From the NCBI RefSeq assembly GCF_018986435.1, contig NZ_JAHMIN010000001.1, positions 252,858 to 316,857 on the forward strand: 64,000 nt of DNA. Direction: 5' to 3'. This DNA comes from Hahella sp. HN01. GTDB lineage: Bacteria > Pseudomonadota > Gammaproteobacteria > Pseudomonadales > Oleiphilaceae. This document shows, in pieces, positions 52,525 through 62,240 of this stretch (position 1 is its first letter; each line of letters starts with the position of its first letter). The notes beneath the pieces were generated by a model. That model was not told where the DNA came from. It made no database searches and saw only the letters and a list, made by a program, of their open reading frames with translations. The translations under genes and the position numbers were made by a program.

Positions 52525-52827
52525 AAAATCGCCGCCGGATTTTCCAGGTTTTCATCTCAAGCTTTCTATTTGCGGCCTACGGCCCAAACAGGATGGAACC
52601 CCGGAAAATTCGCCAGAAACAGCCCGCTACAAGCAGCGCCGCTTAACTGCGTATATCAGAAGCTACTAAAAGGCCATAGAAAACTATATCCTCATAATAA
52701 AGTCTTCTAAAAGCCATTCTTCTTATAATCACCGAGTGTTTGGTATAGTAAGTGTAGTTTTTTAACCCAATCATCCTCGGACATCAGCCTTACCGGAGAC
52801 CCCTTACTAAGGAGTGCAGTTGAAAAA
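52525..52827. other. Intergenic region upstream of cysD
   Basis: About 303 bases between the PilZ gene and cysD. A -10-like TATAGT at 52744-52749 has no good -35, which would fit activator-dependent (CysB-type) control, though no operator can be assigned by eye. No gene is seen. Confidence 0.45.
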
Positions 52828-53736
52828 ATGACTGATTACAACCTCACCCATCTAAAACAGCTGGAAGCTGAAAGTATCCATATAATCAGAGAAGTCGCCG
52901 CCGAGTTCGAGCGCCCCGTCATGCTCTACTCCATCGGAAAAGACTCTTCGGTGATGCTGCATTTGGCGCGCAAAGCCTTCTTTCCCGGCAAACCGCCCTT
53001 TCCTTTGATGCACGTGGACACGACCTGGAAGTTCAAGGATATGATCACTTTCCGTGATCAGCAGGCGGCGAAATTTGGACTGGACTTGATCGTCCACATA
53101 AATGAAGAAGGCGTACGCCAGGGCATCGGCCCTTTCTCTCACGGCAGCGCCAAGCATACCGATGTCATGAAGACCGAGTCTTTGAAACAGGCTCTCAATA
53201 AATATAAGTTTGATGCAGCCTTCGGCGGCGCCCGTCGCGACGAGGAGAAATCTCGCGCGAAAGAGCGCGTCTACTCTTTCCGTGACTCCAACCACCGCTG
53301 GGACCCGAAAAATCAGCGCCCGGAGTTGTGGAACCTGTACAACGGAAAGATCAATAAAGGCGAGAGCATCCGGGTGTTTCCTCTGTCCAACTGGACCGAG
53401 CTGGACATCTGGCAATACATCTATCTGGAGAACATCGAGCTCGTCCCTCTTTACTTCTCCGCCAAGCGCCCAGTTGTCGAGCGCGACGGCACGATGATCA
53501 TGGTGGACGATGACCGCATGCCTTTAAAGCCGGGCGAAACCCCGATGATAAAAGACGTGCGCTTCCGTACTCTGGGCTGCTACCCGCTGACTGGAGCTAT
53601 CGAATCTACGGCGACCACATTGCCGGAAATTATTCAGGAAATGCTGCTAACCACCAGCTCTGAGCGTCAAGGTCGCGTTATCGACCACGACCAGGCTGGC
53701 TCGATGGAGCAAAAGAAACGCGAAGGCTACTTCTGA
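52828..53736 (+). CDS. cysD: Sulfate adenylyltransferase subunit 2
   Basis: A 302-residue ATP-pyrophosphatase-fold subunit that makes adenylyl sulfate (APS) from sulfate and ATP with CysN. Landmarks are the PP-loop [14 protein letters not shown] near residue 33, [16 protein letters not shown], and the C-terminal [12 protein letters not shown]. It is the first gene of cysDN, with 65 bases to cysN. Confidence 0.96.
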   Translation: MTDYNLTHLKQLEAESIHIIREVAAEFERPVMLYSIGKDSSVMLHLARKAFFPGKPPFPLMHVDTTWKFKDMITFRDQQAAKFGLDLIVHINEEGVRQGIGPFSHGSAKHTDVMKTESLKQALNKYKFDAAFGGARRDEEKSRAKERVYSFRDSNHRWDPKNQRPELWNLYNGKINKGESIRVFPLSNWTELDIWQYIYLENIELVPLYFSAKRPVVERDGTMIMVDDDRMPLKPGETPMIKDVRFRTLGCYPLTGAIESTATTLPEIIQEMLLTTSSERQGRVIDHDQAGSMEQKKREGYF

Positions 53737-53801
53737 TCCATTTGGAGAAGAAGCGCCTTCAGGGAAGCATTCATTTAGCAGAATTTAATTGAGTACGGTC
53801 C

Positions 53802-55457
53802 ATGTCACATCAATCAAACCTAATCAGCGAAGACATTCTCGAATATCTGAAGCAGCACGAACACAAAGAGCTGCTTCGTCTTTTAACCTGCGGCAGCGTT
53901 GACGACGGCAAAAGCACCCTGATCGGTCGATTGCTGCACGACTCCAAGATGATCTATGAAGATCAACTTGAAGCCATCAAGAAAGACAGCGCTAAATCCG
54001 GCAATGCGGGCGAAAAGCTCGATTTATCCCTGCTGGTGGACGGTCTTCAGGCGGAGCGCGAGCAAGGCATCACGATTGACGTCGCCTATCGCTATTTCTC
54101 CACCGCCAAGAGAAAGTTCATCATCGCCGACACTCCTGGCCATGAGCAATACACGCGCAATATGGCCACCGGCGCCTCCACTGCGCAACTGGCCATCATT
54201 CTGATCGACGCACGTCACGGCGTACTGAAACAGACCAAGCGCCACACCTTCATCGCTTCACTGCTGGGCATTCAGCACATTCTGGTGGCGGTGAACAAAA
54301 TGGACCTGGTGGACTACAGCGAGGAGCGTTACGAAGAGATCAAGCAGGAGTATCTGAGTTTCGCTAAGGGCCTGACTCTACACGACCTGAAGTTCGTACC
54401 GATTTCAGCGCTGGATGGCGACAACGTGGTCTCCAACTCACCGGCGATGCCCTGGTACAAAGACAAGCCGCTGATGGAAATCCTGGAGACAGTGGAAATC
54501 TCCCGCGACAAGAATCTGTCCGATTTCCGCATGCCCGTGCAGTACGTCAATCGTCCGAACCTGGACTTCCGCGGTTACAGCGGAACCGTGTCCTCGGGGA
54601 TTATCCGCAAGGGCGATCCAGTCATGGCGCTGCCTTCCCGCAAAACCAGTACAGTCAAGTCCATCGTCACCTTCGAGGGCGAGCAGGAAGAAGCTTTCTC
54701 TGACCAGGCCGTGACGCTGACATTAGCCGACGAGATCGATATCAGCCGCGGCGACGTACTGGTTCGCCCAGACAATGTTCCCTGCGTATCCAACCGGATG
54801 CGGGCGCATATCGTCTGGATGAGCGAAGCGCCGCTACTACCTGGACGCCAATACTACATCAAGCAGGCTACGCATCTGGCGACCGGTTCTGTCAGCCGCA
54901 TCCATCATCAGATCGATGTTAATACACTGGAGAAGAGCGAAACCGATACGCTGCAGTTAAATGAAATCGGCTCCTGTGAAGTCACGCTCAACCAGCCTTT
55001 GGTGTTTGACCCCTATTCACGCAACCGCACCACCGGCGCGTTTATCATCGTTGACCGATTGACTAACGTGACTATCGGCGCAGGCATGATCGAAAGCGCT
55101 GTAGACGATGCAGACATCGCTGCTTTCGCCCCCATTACTGACTCAGAACGTGAAGCCCGTAACGGCCACAAGCCTGGCCTGATTAAAGTCGAAGGCGAAT
55201 TGGCGGATAAACTGGCTTACGCACTGGAACGCAACTTGTTTGAACGCGGTAAGTCGGTAGTGGTTGTAGAGGAAACTCTGGCTGAAGCCACATTAACCGC
55301 TCTGCTGAAAGCCGGTCTGCTGGTCATCGCCACCCAAGGCGTTGAGTCATACGAAGGTGAAGTCGCCGCGACGGTAAGCGCGACAGATGAGAAAGAGCTT
55401 TCAACACAGGTTAACCGTGTCATCGGTGAGCTGGTGGAAAAGCACTACTTCGTGTAA
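53802..55457 (+). CDS. cysN: Sulfate adenylyltransferase subunit 1 with extra C-terminal domain
   Basis: A 551-residue GTPase subunit of ATP sulfurylase. The EF-Tu-like GTPase motifs are intact: GSVDDGKST (about residues 31-39), [12 protein letters not shown] and VNKMDLVD. Two beta-barrel domains extend to about residue 445. E. coli CysN is about 475 residues; fused CysNC proteins are over 600. Here about 98 extra residues (454-551) resemble APS kinase in part ([38 protein letters not shown]) but have no P-loop GxxGSGKST and no DGDN motif. It looks like a decayed kinase domain. A strong terminator follows. Confidence 0.93.
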   Translation: MSHQSNLISEDILEYLKQHEHKELLRLLTCGSVDDGKSTLIGRLLHDSKMIYEDQLEAIKKDSAKSGNAGEKLDLSLLVDGLQAEREQGITIDVAYRYFSTAKRKFIIADTPGHEQYTRNMATGASTAQLAIILIDARHGVLKQTKRHTFIASLLGIQHILVAVNKMDLVDYSEERYEEIKQEYLSFAKGLTLHDLKFVPISALDGDNVVSNSPAMPWYKDKPLMEILETVEISRDKNLSDFRMPVQYVNRPNLDFRGYSGTVSSGIIRKGDPVMALPSRKTSTVKSIVTFEGEQEEAFSDQAVTLTLADEIDISRGDVLVRPDNVPCVSNRMRAHIVWMSEAPLLPGRQYYIKQATHLATGSVSRIHHQIDVNTLEKSETDTLQLNEIGSCEVTLNQPLVFDPYSRNRTTGAFIIVDRLTNVTIGAGMIESAVDDADIAAFAPITDSEREARNGHKPGLIKVEGELADKLAYALERNLFERGKSVVVVEETLAEATLTALLKAGLLVIATQGVESYEGEVAATVSATDEKELSTQVNRVIGELVEKHYFV

Positions 55458-55475
55458 GGCTTTCTTAGTCTATTC

Positions 55476-55513
55476 AAAGGCTCCAGGGTGACTTTCGCCC
55501 TGGAGCCTTTTTT
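55476..55513. terminator. Rho-independent terminator after cysN
   Basis: AAAGGCTCCAGGG and CCCTGGAGCCTTTTTT form a long stem with a short loop and a T-run. It lies between the convergent cysN and aminotransferase genes. Confidence 0.88.
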
Positions 55514-55521
55514 ATTTCCCG

Positions 55522-56646
55522 TTACTTCAATGCCTGCAAGCATTCGCCCAAAGCGCTAACCGCGCGATTTGCACATTCTATCGTAGCGTTATTTCCCATT
55601 AGCCCAATACGCCAGATTTTCCCTTGCAGCGGCCCAAGCCCAGCGCCAATCTCCATGCTGTAATCCGTCAGCAGCTTAGTGCGCACCGCCGCTTCATCAA
55701 CACCTTCCGGCACTTTAATCGCATTCAGCATCGGCAGACGGTAAGGCTCTTCCACCAGGAAGGATAGCCCCAGCGACTCCACGCCTCTCACCAAGGCCTC
55801 ATGCGCAGCCTTATGCCTCGCCCAGCGATTCTCCAGCCCTTCGTCCAAAACCAGGCGCAGCGCCTCATGAATAGCGTACAGAGTATTGACCGGCGCGGTG
55901 TGGTGGTACGCCCGCTGCCCGCCTTCAGCCCAGTAAGCCATCACCAGACTCATATCCAGAAACCAGCTCTGCACGGGCTTAGTGCGGGAGCGAATGCGCT
56001 CCGCCGCCGCTTCACTGAATGACACTGGCGCAATGCCTGGCACCGCAGAAAGACACTTTTGCGCGCCACTGTATATCGCGTCGGCTTTCCAGCCGTCTAC
56101 ATCCACCTCTATACCGCACCAGGAAGTAACCATATCGACGACGGACAACACGCCACGCTCATGCGCAAGACGACACAAGGTCTCAGCATCGGAACGAGCG
56201 CCAGTGGACGTTTCCGCATGCACAAACGCCAATAGCCGCACATTGGGGTGCTCGTTCAGAACCTCCTCAATACGCTGCGGATCAACTGGGCTACCCCACT
56301 CAAACTCAACAACAATCGGTACGCCTCCCGCACGAACGACGTTTTCCACCATACGTTTGCCGAACACGCCATTGATCGCGACAATCGCCTGATCCCCCGG
56401 CTCCAGCAAATTAACCAGGCAGGTTTCCATACCAGCGGAGCCTGGCGCCGAAACAGGCATCGTCAATCTATTCTGCGCCTTGAATGTCGCCTGCAACATC
56501 TGTTTGATCTGATCCATCATATTGATAAAGACAGGGTCCAGATGACCGATGGTCGGTTGCGACATCGCCGCAAGCACACTGGCGGGCGTGTTCGAAGGTC
56601 CGGGCCCCAGCAGTAACCGGTTGGGAATAGTAAAGCCTGTACTCAT
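55522..56646 (-). CDS. PLP-dependent alanine/serine-glyoxylate aminotransferase family protein
   Basis: A 374-residue class V aminotransferase. The PLP Lys197 is in YSGAQKCLSAVPGIAPVS. The N-terminus (NRLLLGPGPSNTPASVLAAMSQPTIGHLDP) and the HAETSTGARSD block are typical of alanine-glyoxylate or serine-glyoxylate aminotransferases. It likely transaminates glyoxylate with alanine or serine in the cytoplasm. The amino donor cannot be fixed by eye. It is divergent from the nucleoid-associated protein gene. Confidence 0.88.
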   Translation of the reverse strand: MSTGFTIPNRLLLGPGPSNTPASVLAAMSQPTIGHLDPVFINMMDQIKQMLQATFKAQNRLTMPVSAPGSAGMETCLVNLLEPGDQAIVAINGVFGKRMVENVVRAGGVPIVVEFEWGSPVDPQRIEEVLNEHPNVRLLAFVHAETSTGARSDAETLCRLAHERGVLSVVDMVTSWCGIEVDVDGWKADAIYSGAQKCLSAVPGIAPVSFSEAAAERIRSRTKPVQSWFLDMSLVMAYWAEGGQRAYHHTAPVNTLYAIHEALRLVLDEGLENRWARHKAAHEALVRGVESLGLSFLVEEPYRLPMLNAIKVPEGVDEAAVRTKLLTDYSMEIGAGLGPLQGKIWRIGLMGNNATIECANRAVSALGECLQALK

Positions 56647-56848
56647 GCTTGGTTCCTTGAATCATTGTTATGGATAAAGGAAGTCTACAAGACAACGCAA
56701 CATATCTCACGGTTGCTGAGTAAAACTCAGAATGCCCGCACAGCAGCCTTGCACTCTTTACTGGGGCGATTACAATCCGCCTTTAACTAGGACACGGCTT
56801 CGTCCGGCGTCTCTCCGCACACTCAGGCTCGATTAAGGCTTACCTACT

Positions 56849-57889
56849 ATGGCGATCAGCGAACTCAGCATTCAGGTACTGGAAAAATTCTCCGAAGACG
56901 ACGCCAGCCAGACCCGAATTCCGCAACAACTGCCCAAGACAGGTGCGGACAATGAGGCTGTTTTTCATACTTTACGTCGATTGTTCGCAGCTAAGACAGG
57001 TAAGGCTTTTGGCCGTATCAACCTCCATGCGGAGGGTCAAAGTTTCGGTCCCAGGTTAAAAGATTGGTACGAAGGGAAAATGTCCTTCCAGCAGTTAACC
57101 GAAAAAGGCCTGGCCGATTTCAAAGAAAAACTGGACGTCATCCCCCTCACCACACAGAGCTATTTATTGTGGATTCACGACCAGCAGGGCGACGCCCGCA
57201 CCCTTTATATTTTTGTCCTGGAAAGCAGCGTCACCAATGTCGTCACCAACGAATTGCAAATCGAGCCCATTGAGCACTTGGACCCGCAAGCCATCACTTT
57301 CGCCCTGCGTATCGAGCTAGACCCACTTTTCGCCAGCAATCAGCCTGACTGCGCCACCGTCTATCTACAACGCAACCTGCGCAAGATAGGCGAAGCGGGC
57401 TGCCATAGTTTTGGTTTCGCCACCCATGTGGACACCGCCAAAGAAACTGAAGTGGTGTTGAGCGGCCTGGAGCGCTTCGCGGAGTCACTGGACCCGAAAA
57501 GCGCAGCCAAGCTGAAGAAAAAGGCGGTTGAGTTCTGCTCAGACCAGGAGAAACTGGGGGAAGCGGTACAAATTGAAGAATTGTCCATCGCTATGGATGA
57601 ACAAAACCCCGACAAGTTCGCCCACTTTATGCGTGAAGCCATACCAGAAGCTCCAGCCGCGCTGCGCCCTGACAGCCGCAAGCTAAAACAGCTCGTCCGC
57701 TTTGCAGGCAGAGGCTCTGGCATGAGCTTGTCGTTCTCTTCCGAAGCAATCAATGAAAGCATTATTTACGACAGCGAGAAAGACGCCCTCATTATCATGG
57801 AGATCCCCAAGTCTTTGAAAGCGCAGTTAAAACGCTATTTGAGCCCGCAAGATGAGCAAGAACAGAATCAGGACGACAACGCCGAATAA
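56849..57889 (+). CDS. Nucleoid-associated protein, NdpA/YejK family
   Basis: A 346-residue protein of the YejK/NdpA family found in isolated nucleoids. The C-terminal LKQLVRFAGRGSGMSLSFSSEAINESIIYDSEKDALIIMEIP aligns by eye with E. coli YejK ([20 protein letters not shown]). The middle has the RYLTFLKG-like region here as TVYLQRNLRKIGEAGCHSFG. The exact role is not established. The C-terminus is Gln/Glu/Asp-rich. Confidence 0.85.
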   Translation: MAISELSIQVLEKFSEDDASQTRIPQQLPKTGADNEAVFHTLRRLFAAKTGKAFGRINLHAEGQSFGPRLKDWYEGKMSFQQLTEKGLADFKEKLDVIPLTTQSYLLWIHDQQGDARTLYIFVLESSVTNVVTNELQIEPIEHLDPQAITFALRIELDPLFASNQPDCATVYLQRNLRKIGEAGCHSFGFATHVDTAKETEVVLSGLERFAESLDPKSAAKLKKKAVEFCSDQEKLGEAVQIEELSIAMDEQNPDKFAHFMREAIPEAPAALRPDSRKLKQLVRFAGRGSGMSLSFSSEAINESIIYDSEKDALIIMEIPKSLKAQLKRYLSPQDEQEQNQDDNAE

Positions 57890-57923
57890 GCCGGGGATCA
57901 ATACGCAAGTTTAAGAAGATAGC

Positions 57924-57949
57924 GGCAGCGCCGGGAATACGGCGCCGCC
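57924..57949. terminator. GC-rich hairpin between convergent genes
   Basis: GGCAGCGCCG and CGGCGCCGCC pair with one mismatch around the loop GGAATA, between the stops of the NdpA-family and DUF1820 genes. There is no U-run, so termination is only suggested. Confidence 0.4.
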
Positions 57950-57956
57950 ATCAGAG

Positions 57957-58292
57957 CTAGCGATCCGTTTTCACTGGGGGACGGGGAAAGCTGGCCACGG
58001 TCCCTCCGGACTTGCCGGAGGAGATCTTTGCTGTTCCCTGCTGCTCCACTTCGTCGATACGGATGATGGAGGTCATGGGAATAAAGGAACGGCTTACCCC
58101 TGCAAACTCCCCTTTGAGCTTCTCTTCCGCAGGATCGACCAGTAGCTGTGAGCGCTCACCGAACAACCAGTTCTCCACCTCAATAAACCCATACAGCTCG
58201 CTGGAATAGACTTTACTCGCGTACAGCTCGAATACCTCATCCTGATTAAAGTAAACGACCCGAAAAACTTTTTTACTCGTCTTATTCGACAT
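57957..58292 (-). CDS. DUF1820 family protein
   Basis: A 111-residue protein from the ATG at 58292 (AGG about eight bases upstream); the frame opens two codons earlier at a GTG. Recognisable family blocks are KKVFRVVYFNQDEVFELYASKVYSSELYGFIEVE and RSFIPMTSIIRIDEVEQQGTAKI. DUF1820 proteins are small, cytoplasmic and uncharacterised; they often precede miaB, as here in divergent orientation. Confidence 0.82.
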   Translation of the reverse strand: MSNKTSKKVFRVVYFNQDEVFELYASKVYSSELYGFIEVENWLFGERSQLLVDPAEEKLKGEFAGVSRSFIPMTSIIRIDEVEQQGTAKISSGKSGGTVASFPRPPVKTDR

Positions 58293-58463
58293 AAACACAC
58301 CTGTAAATTCAATCGCTCAACTATCCGTATCGCCCTCGTAAGCCTTGAGAACAAAGGGGAGACGCTGAAAACCGGCGCAATCATATCACAGCCTCCACCG
58401 GGCTCTGGAGTCCATACTGTTAACTTTTTGAACGCCCCCCTACACTAGAGCCCGCCTAAAACG

Positions 58464-58469
58464 TATAAT
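58464..58469 (+). promoter_or_regulatory. Candidate -10 element for miaB
   Basis: TATAAT inside CGTATAATACGC, about 47 bases before the miaB start. The -35 is unclear. The same 12 bases surround the kdsD -10. Confidence 0.45.
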
Positions 58470-58515
58470 ACGCGGTCCCAATTTTTAAGTTCGCAGATTC
58501 TTCGGGTGGTTTTGA

Positions 58516-59856
58516 ATGGCGCAAAAACTCTTTATTAAAACCTATGGCTGTCAGATGAACGAGTATGACTCCTCGCGCATGGCTGACTTATTAGGTGAGA
58601 GTCATAGCGTTGAGCTCACCGACAACCCCGATGAGGCGGACATTTTACTGCTGAACACCTGTTCTATCCGGGAAAAAGCCCAGGAGAAAGTGTTTCATCA
58701 GTTAGGCCGCTGGAGAACGCTTAAAGAAAAGAACCCTAATCTGCTGATTGGCGTCGGCGGCTGCGTCGCCAGCCAGGAAGGCGACGCCATTCGCGACCGC
58801 GCGCCTTACGTGGATATGGTGTTTGGCCCGCAGACCCTGCATCGTCTGCCGGAAATGGTCAACTCCGTCGCCCATCAAAAGATCCCGATGGTGGACGTCA
58901 CATTCCCCGAGATTGAAAAGTTCGACCGCCTGCCCATGCCCAGCAGCGAGGGCGCCAGCGCCTTCGTCTCCATCATGGAAGGCTGCAGCAAATACTGCAC
59001 ATTCTGCGTAGTGCCCTACACTCGCGGCGAAGAAGTCAGCCGCCCTGTGGACGACGTCATTGCGGAAGTCGCGCATTTGGCCGGACAAGGCGTGCGTGAA
59101 GTCAACCTGCTCGGCCAGAACGTCAACGCATACCGGGGGCTGACCCACGACGGCGATTATATGGATCTGGCGGAACTGATCACTTATGTCGCCTCAATCG
59201 ATGGCATTGATCGCATCCGCTACACCACTTCACACCCGGTCGAATTTTCCGACTCGCTTATCGAAGTCTACGCCAGCGTTCCCAAGCTGGTCAGCCACCT
59301 GCACTTACCCGTGCAAAGCGGCTCCGACCGTATACTGAACCTGATGAAGCGCGGCCACACTGTGGCGGAGTACACAGACAAACTGCGTCGCCTGCAAGAG
59401 ATTCGTCCTGACATCAGCCTGTCCTCTGACTTCATTGTTGGCTTCCCCGGGGAAACTGACGCGGATTTCGAGGAAACCATGAATCTGATCAATGAGATAG
59501 GCTTTGACCACTCATTCAGCTTCGTTTACAGCGCTCGCCCGGGCACTCCCGCCGCGAACCTGGAAGACAACGTCTCCGAAGAAGCCAAGAAGCAGCGTCT
59601 GGCGATTCTGCAACAGCGCATCTTGCAGTTCGCACAGGACATCAGCCGCAAAATGGTCGGCTCCACCCAGCGTATTTTGGTGACTGGCGTATCCAAGAAA
59701 GACCCTGGCGAACTACAGGGACGCACCGAAAACAATCGTGTGGTGAACTTCCGTAGCGGCAGTCATGACATTATCGGGCGTTTTGTCGATGTCACCATCA
59801 CTGCAGCCTTGCCCAACTCACTGCGCGGCGAACGCGTTGATGGCCTGGACTATTAA
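58516..59856 (+). CDS. miaB: tRNA-2-methylthio-N6-dimethylallyladenosine synthase
   Basis: A 446-residue radical-SAM methylthiotransferase acting on i6A37 of tRNAs. The N-terminal [26 protein letters not shown] and [10 protein letters not shown] supply cluster cysteines. The radical-SAM motif [17 protein letters not shown] and a C-terminal TRAM domain follow. First gene of miaB-ybeZ-ybeY-ybeX-lnt. Confidence 0.96.
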   Translation: MAQKLFIKTYGCQMNEYDSSRMADLLGESHSVELTDNPDEADILLLNTCSIREKAQEKVFHQLGRWRTLKEKNPNLLIGVGGCVASQEGDAIRDRAPYVDMVFGPQTLHRLPEMVNSVAHQKIPMVDVTFPEIEKFDRLPMPSSEGASAFVSIMEGCSKYCTFCVVPYTRGEEVSRPVDDVIAEVAHLAGQGVREVNLLGQNVNAYRGLTHDGDYMDLAELITYVASIDGIDRIRYTTSHPVEFSDSLIEVYASVPKLVSHLHLPVQSGSDRILNLMKRGHTVAEYTDKLRRLQEIRPDISLSSDFIVGFPGETDADFEETMNLINEIGFDHSFSFVYSARPGTPAANLEDNVSEEAKKQRLAILQQRILQFAQDISRKMVGSTQRILVTGVSKKDPGELQGRTENNRVVNFRSGSHDIIGRFVDVTITAALPNSLRGERVDGLDY

Positions 59857-59892
59857 GTCACCGGCCCATATCACACTATCAGGCGATATGTT

Positions 59893-60861
59893 TTGAACGA
59901 ACCAGCCATCAGCTTTAAGCTGGAACCTGCTGACCCCATCAGACTGCAAGCGCTATGCGGGCAGTTTGACGAGAACCTGCGCTTAATCGAACGCCGCCTG
60001 AAGGTGCGCGTCGCCTATCGTGGACATGCCTTCACTCTGTTTGGGGAAGAAAAGAACGCCCAGGCGGCGGCGGAAATCATCCGTCATATTTACCGTGAAA
60101 CAGAAGCTTCCACGTCCATAGAACCCGATACAGTCCATCTGTTTATTCGTGAGTCCGGAGCAGAGGAAGAAGACGAAACAAGCAGCTCTTCCGGCGGCGT
60201 TGTCATCCGCACGCCCAAGCTACATATTCGGCCACGCGGTCAAAACCAGATTCACTATGTGAAGTCCGTCCTGCAGCACGACATCAACTTCGGCGTAGGC
60301 CCTGCAGGCACAGGCAAGACTTACTTGGCGGTCGCTTGCGCAGCACAAGCGCTGGCCGACGACCAGGTAAAACGAATTCTGTTGGTGCGCCCAGCGGTTG
60401 AAGCGGGAGAAAAACTAGGGTTCCTGCCCGGCGACCTGGCGCAAAAAGTCGACCCCTATCTGCGCCCTCTGTACGACGCGTTATACGAGATGTTTGGTTT
60501 CGAGCACGTCAATCGACTGCTGGAGAAAGGGCTGATCGAAATTGCGCCGCTGGCTTTCATGCGCGGCCGCACGCTGAACAACGCTTTTATCATCCTGGAC
60601 GAAAGTCAGAACACCACGCCAGAGCAGATGAAGATGTTCCTGACCCGGATCGGCTTCGGCTCAACTGCGGTAGTTACTGGAGACCCCACCCAGGTCGACC
60701 TGCCGAAAGGCGTCCCATCCGGACTGGTTCAAGCATTGAAAGTACTGGAGGACGTCAAAGGCGTCAGCGTCACCAAATTCCTGAGCAAAGACGTCGTTCG
60801 TCACCCGCTTGTACAAAGAATTGTTGATGCGTACGAAGCATTTAACAAAAATTCCATTTGA
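59893..60861 (+). CDS. ybeZ: PhoH-like ATPase YbeZ
   Basis: A 322-residue PhoH-family ATPase with Walker A GPAGTGKTYLA near residue 136 and Walker B FIILDESQNTTPEQ near 235. It partners the endonuclease YbeY in rRNA maturation and ribosome quality control. The start is TTG at 59893, preceded by AGGCG; the nearby ATG is out of frame. Confidence 0.93.
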   Translation: MNEPAISFKLEPADPIRLQALCGQFDENLRLIERRLKVRVAYRGHAFTLFGEEKNAQAAAEIIRHIYRETEASTSIEPDTVHLFIRESGAEEEDETSSSSGGVVIRTPKLHIRPRGQNQIHYVKSVLQHDINFGVGPAGTGKTYLAVACAAQALADDQVKRILLVRPAVEAGEKLGFLPGDLAQKVDPYLRPLYDALYEMFGFEHVNRLLEKGLIEIAPLAFMRGRTLNNAFIILDESQNTTPEQMKMFLTRIGFGSTAVVTGDPTQVDLPKGVPSGLVQALKVLEDVKGVSVTKFLSKDVVRHPLVQRIVDAYEAFNKNSI

Positions 60862-60916
60862 AAATCGTCGCCGAAGCCCATATAAACGAAGCAAACGCAT
60901 CTAAATAAAGCAGTTT

Positions 60917-61387
60917 ATGAGTCTCGACGTCGATATCCAGATAGCCTCGGAAGAGGCTGACCTTCCAAGTGAAGAACAGCTGATTCTGTGGGCGCAAGCA
61001 GCCCTGCGCGAAACAGGCGACCATGAGGTGACCATCCGCATCGTTGACGCGGAGGAAAGCCAGGAGCTGAACGCGCAGTATCGCGGCAAAGACAAGCCGA
61101 CCAATGTCCTGTCCTTCCCTTTTGAAAACCCGCCCGGATTAACTTTGCCCCTGCTGGGCGACTTGGTTATTTGCGCGCCGGTAGTGTTCAACGAAGCCGT
61201 TGAGCAACAAAAAACCGCCGCTGCGCACTGGGCTCATATGGTCATTCATGGGATGCTGCATTTACAGGGATACGACCATATAATTGACGAGGAAGCAGAG
61301 GTTATGGAAAGTCTCGAAACAGAACTGGTGACCAGTCTGGGCTTTCCCCCTCCCTACGCCACCAACAGTTCGTTAGCTGAAGGGTAA
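60917..61387 (+). CDS. ybeY: Endoribonuclease YbeY
   Basis: A 156-residue zinc-dependent RNase needed for 16S rRNA 3' maturation. The metal motif [15 protein letters not shown] (three His) lies near residues 108-122. The N-terminal half contains the family strand [10 protein letters not shown]. It is 55 bases after ybeZ and ten before ybeX. Confidence 0.95.
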   Translation: MSLDVDIQIASEEADLPSEEQLILWAQAALRETGDHEVTIRIVDAEESQELNAQYRGKDKPTNVLSFPFENPPGLTLPLLGDLVICAPVVFNEAVEQQKTAAAHWAHMVIHGMLHLQGYDHIIDEEAEVMESLETELVTSLGFPPPYATNSSLAEG

Positions 61388-61397
61388 CACAACATCA

Positions 61398-62240
61398 ATG
61401 AGTGACGATCATTCGGGTAGCCAGCAAATCTCTCGCTCATGGCTTGACCGTATAACCCAGGCCTTTTCCGATGAACCGCAAAACAAGGAAGAACTCCTGC
61501 AGATTATGCGGGAGGCGGAAAACCGCAACATCATAGATCCCGACTCTCTAAGCCTGATTGAGGGCGCCATGCAGGTCACAGACATGCAGGTCAGGGAAAT
61601 TATGATTCCTCGCGCTCAAATGAGCGTCGTCAAGGCTTCACAAAGCCCTCAGGAGTACATGGACGAGCTGCTTGAGTCCGCCCATTCCCGCTACCCTGTC
61701 ATCGGTGAATCCAAAGACGAAGTCGTGGGCATTCTGCTGGCTAAAGACCTGCTTGGACTGGCGCTGAAAAACGAATTAAACAAAAGCAAAGTTCAGGACA
61801 TTCTGCGTCCCGTATGGTTTATTCCTGAGAGTAAGCGTTTGAATCAGCTGCTGAAAGAGTTCAAGGAAAACCGCAATCACATGGCGATTGTGGTGGACGA
61901 ATATGGCGGCGTGGCCGGTCTGGTGACCATCGAGGACGTGCTTGAGCAGATTGTTGGCGAAATCGAAGATGAACATGACTTCGATGAAGAAAGCCTCATC
62001 AAATGCACTGGCCACAACCAGTATGTCGTCAAAGCGCTGACCCCGGTGGAAGAGTTTAACGAATACTTCACCACCAACCTGGACGAAGAAGAGTTCGACA
62101 CAATTGGCGGGCTGGTCATCAAGCAGTTTGGGCGCCTGCCCAAACGGGGTGAAACCGTCTCTTTTAACGGCTTCGACATCAAGATACTCAACGCGGACAG
62201 CCGCCAGATTCGCCTGATCCAGGTCAGCCGCACGGCATGA
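61398..62240 (+). CDS. ybeX: Magnesium/cobalt efflux-associated CBS protein CorC (YbeX)
   Basis: A 280-residue cytoplasmic protein with two CBS domains (VREIMIPRAQMSVV near residue 68; the HMAIVVDEYGGVAGLVTIEDVLEQIVGEIEDE block near 160) and a C-terminal CorC_HlyC domain. It lacks the transmembrane DUF21 part of longer relatives, as in E. coli YbeX. Reported roles are magnesium homeostasis and ribosome metabolism. Its stop overlaps the lnt start by four bases. Confidence 0.93.
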   Translation: MSDDHSGSQQISRSWLDRITQAFSDEPQNKEELLQIMREAENRNIIDPDSLSLIEGAMQVTDMQVREIMIPRAQMSVVKASQSPQEYMDELLESAHSRYPVIGESKDEVVGILLAKDLLGLALKNELNKSKVQDILRPVWFIPESKRLNQLLKEFKENRNHMAIVVDEYGGVAGLVTIEDVLEQIVGEIEDEHDFDEESLIKCTGHNQYVVKALTPVEEFNEYFTTNLDEEEFDTIGGLVIKQFGRLPKRGETVSFNGFDIKILNADSRQIRLIQVSRTA

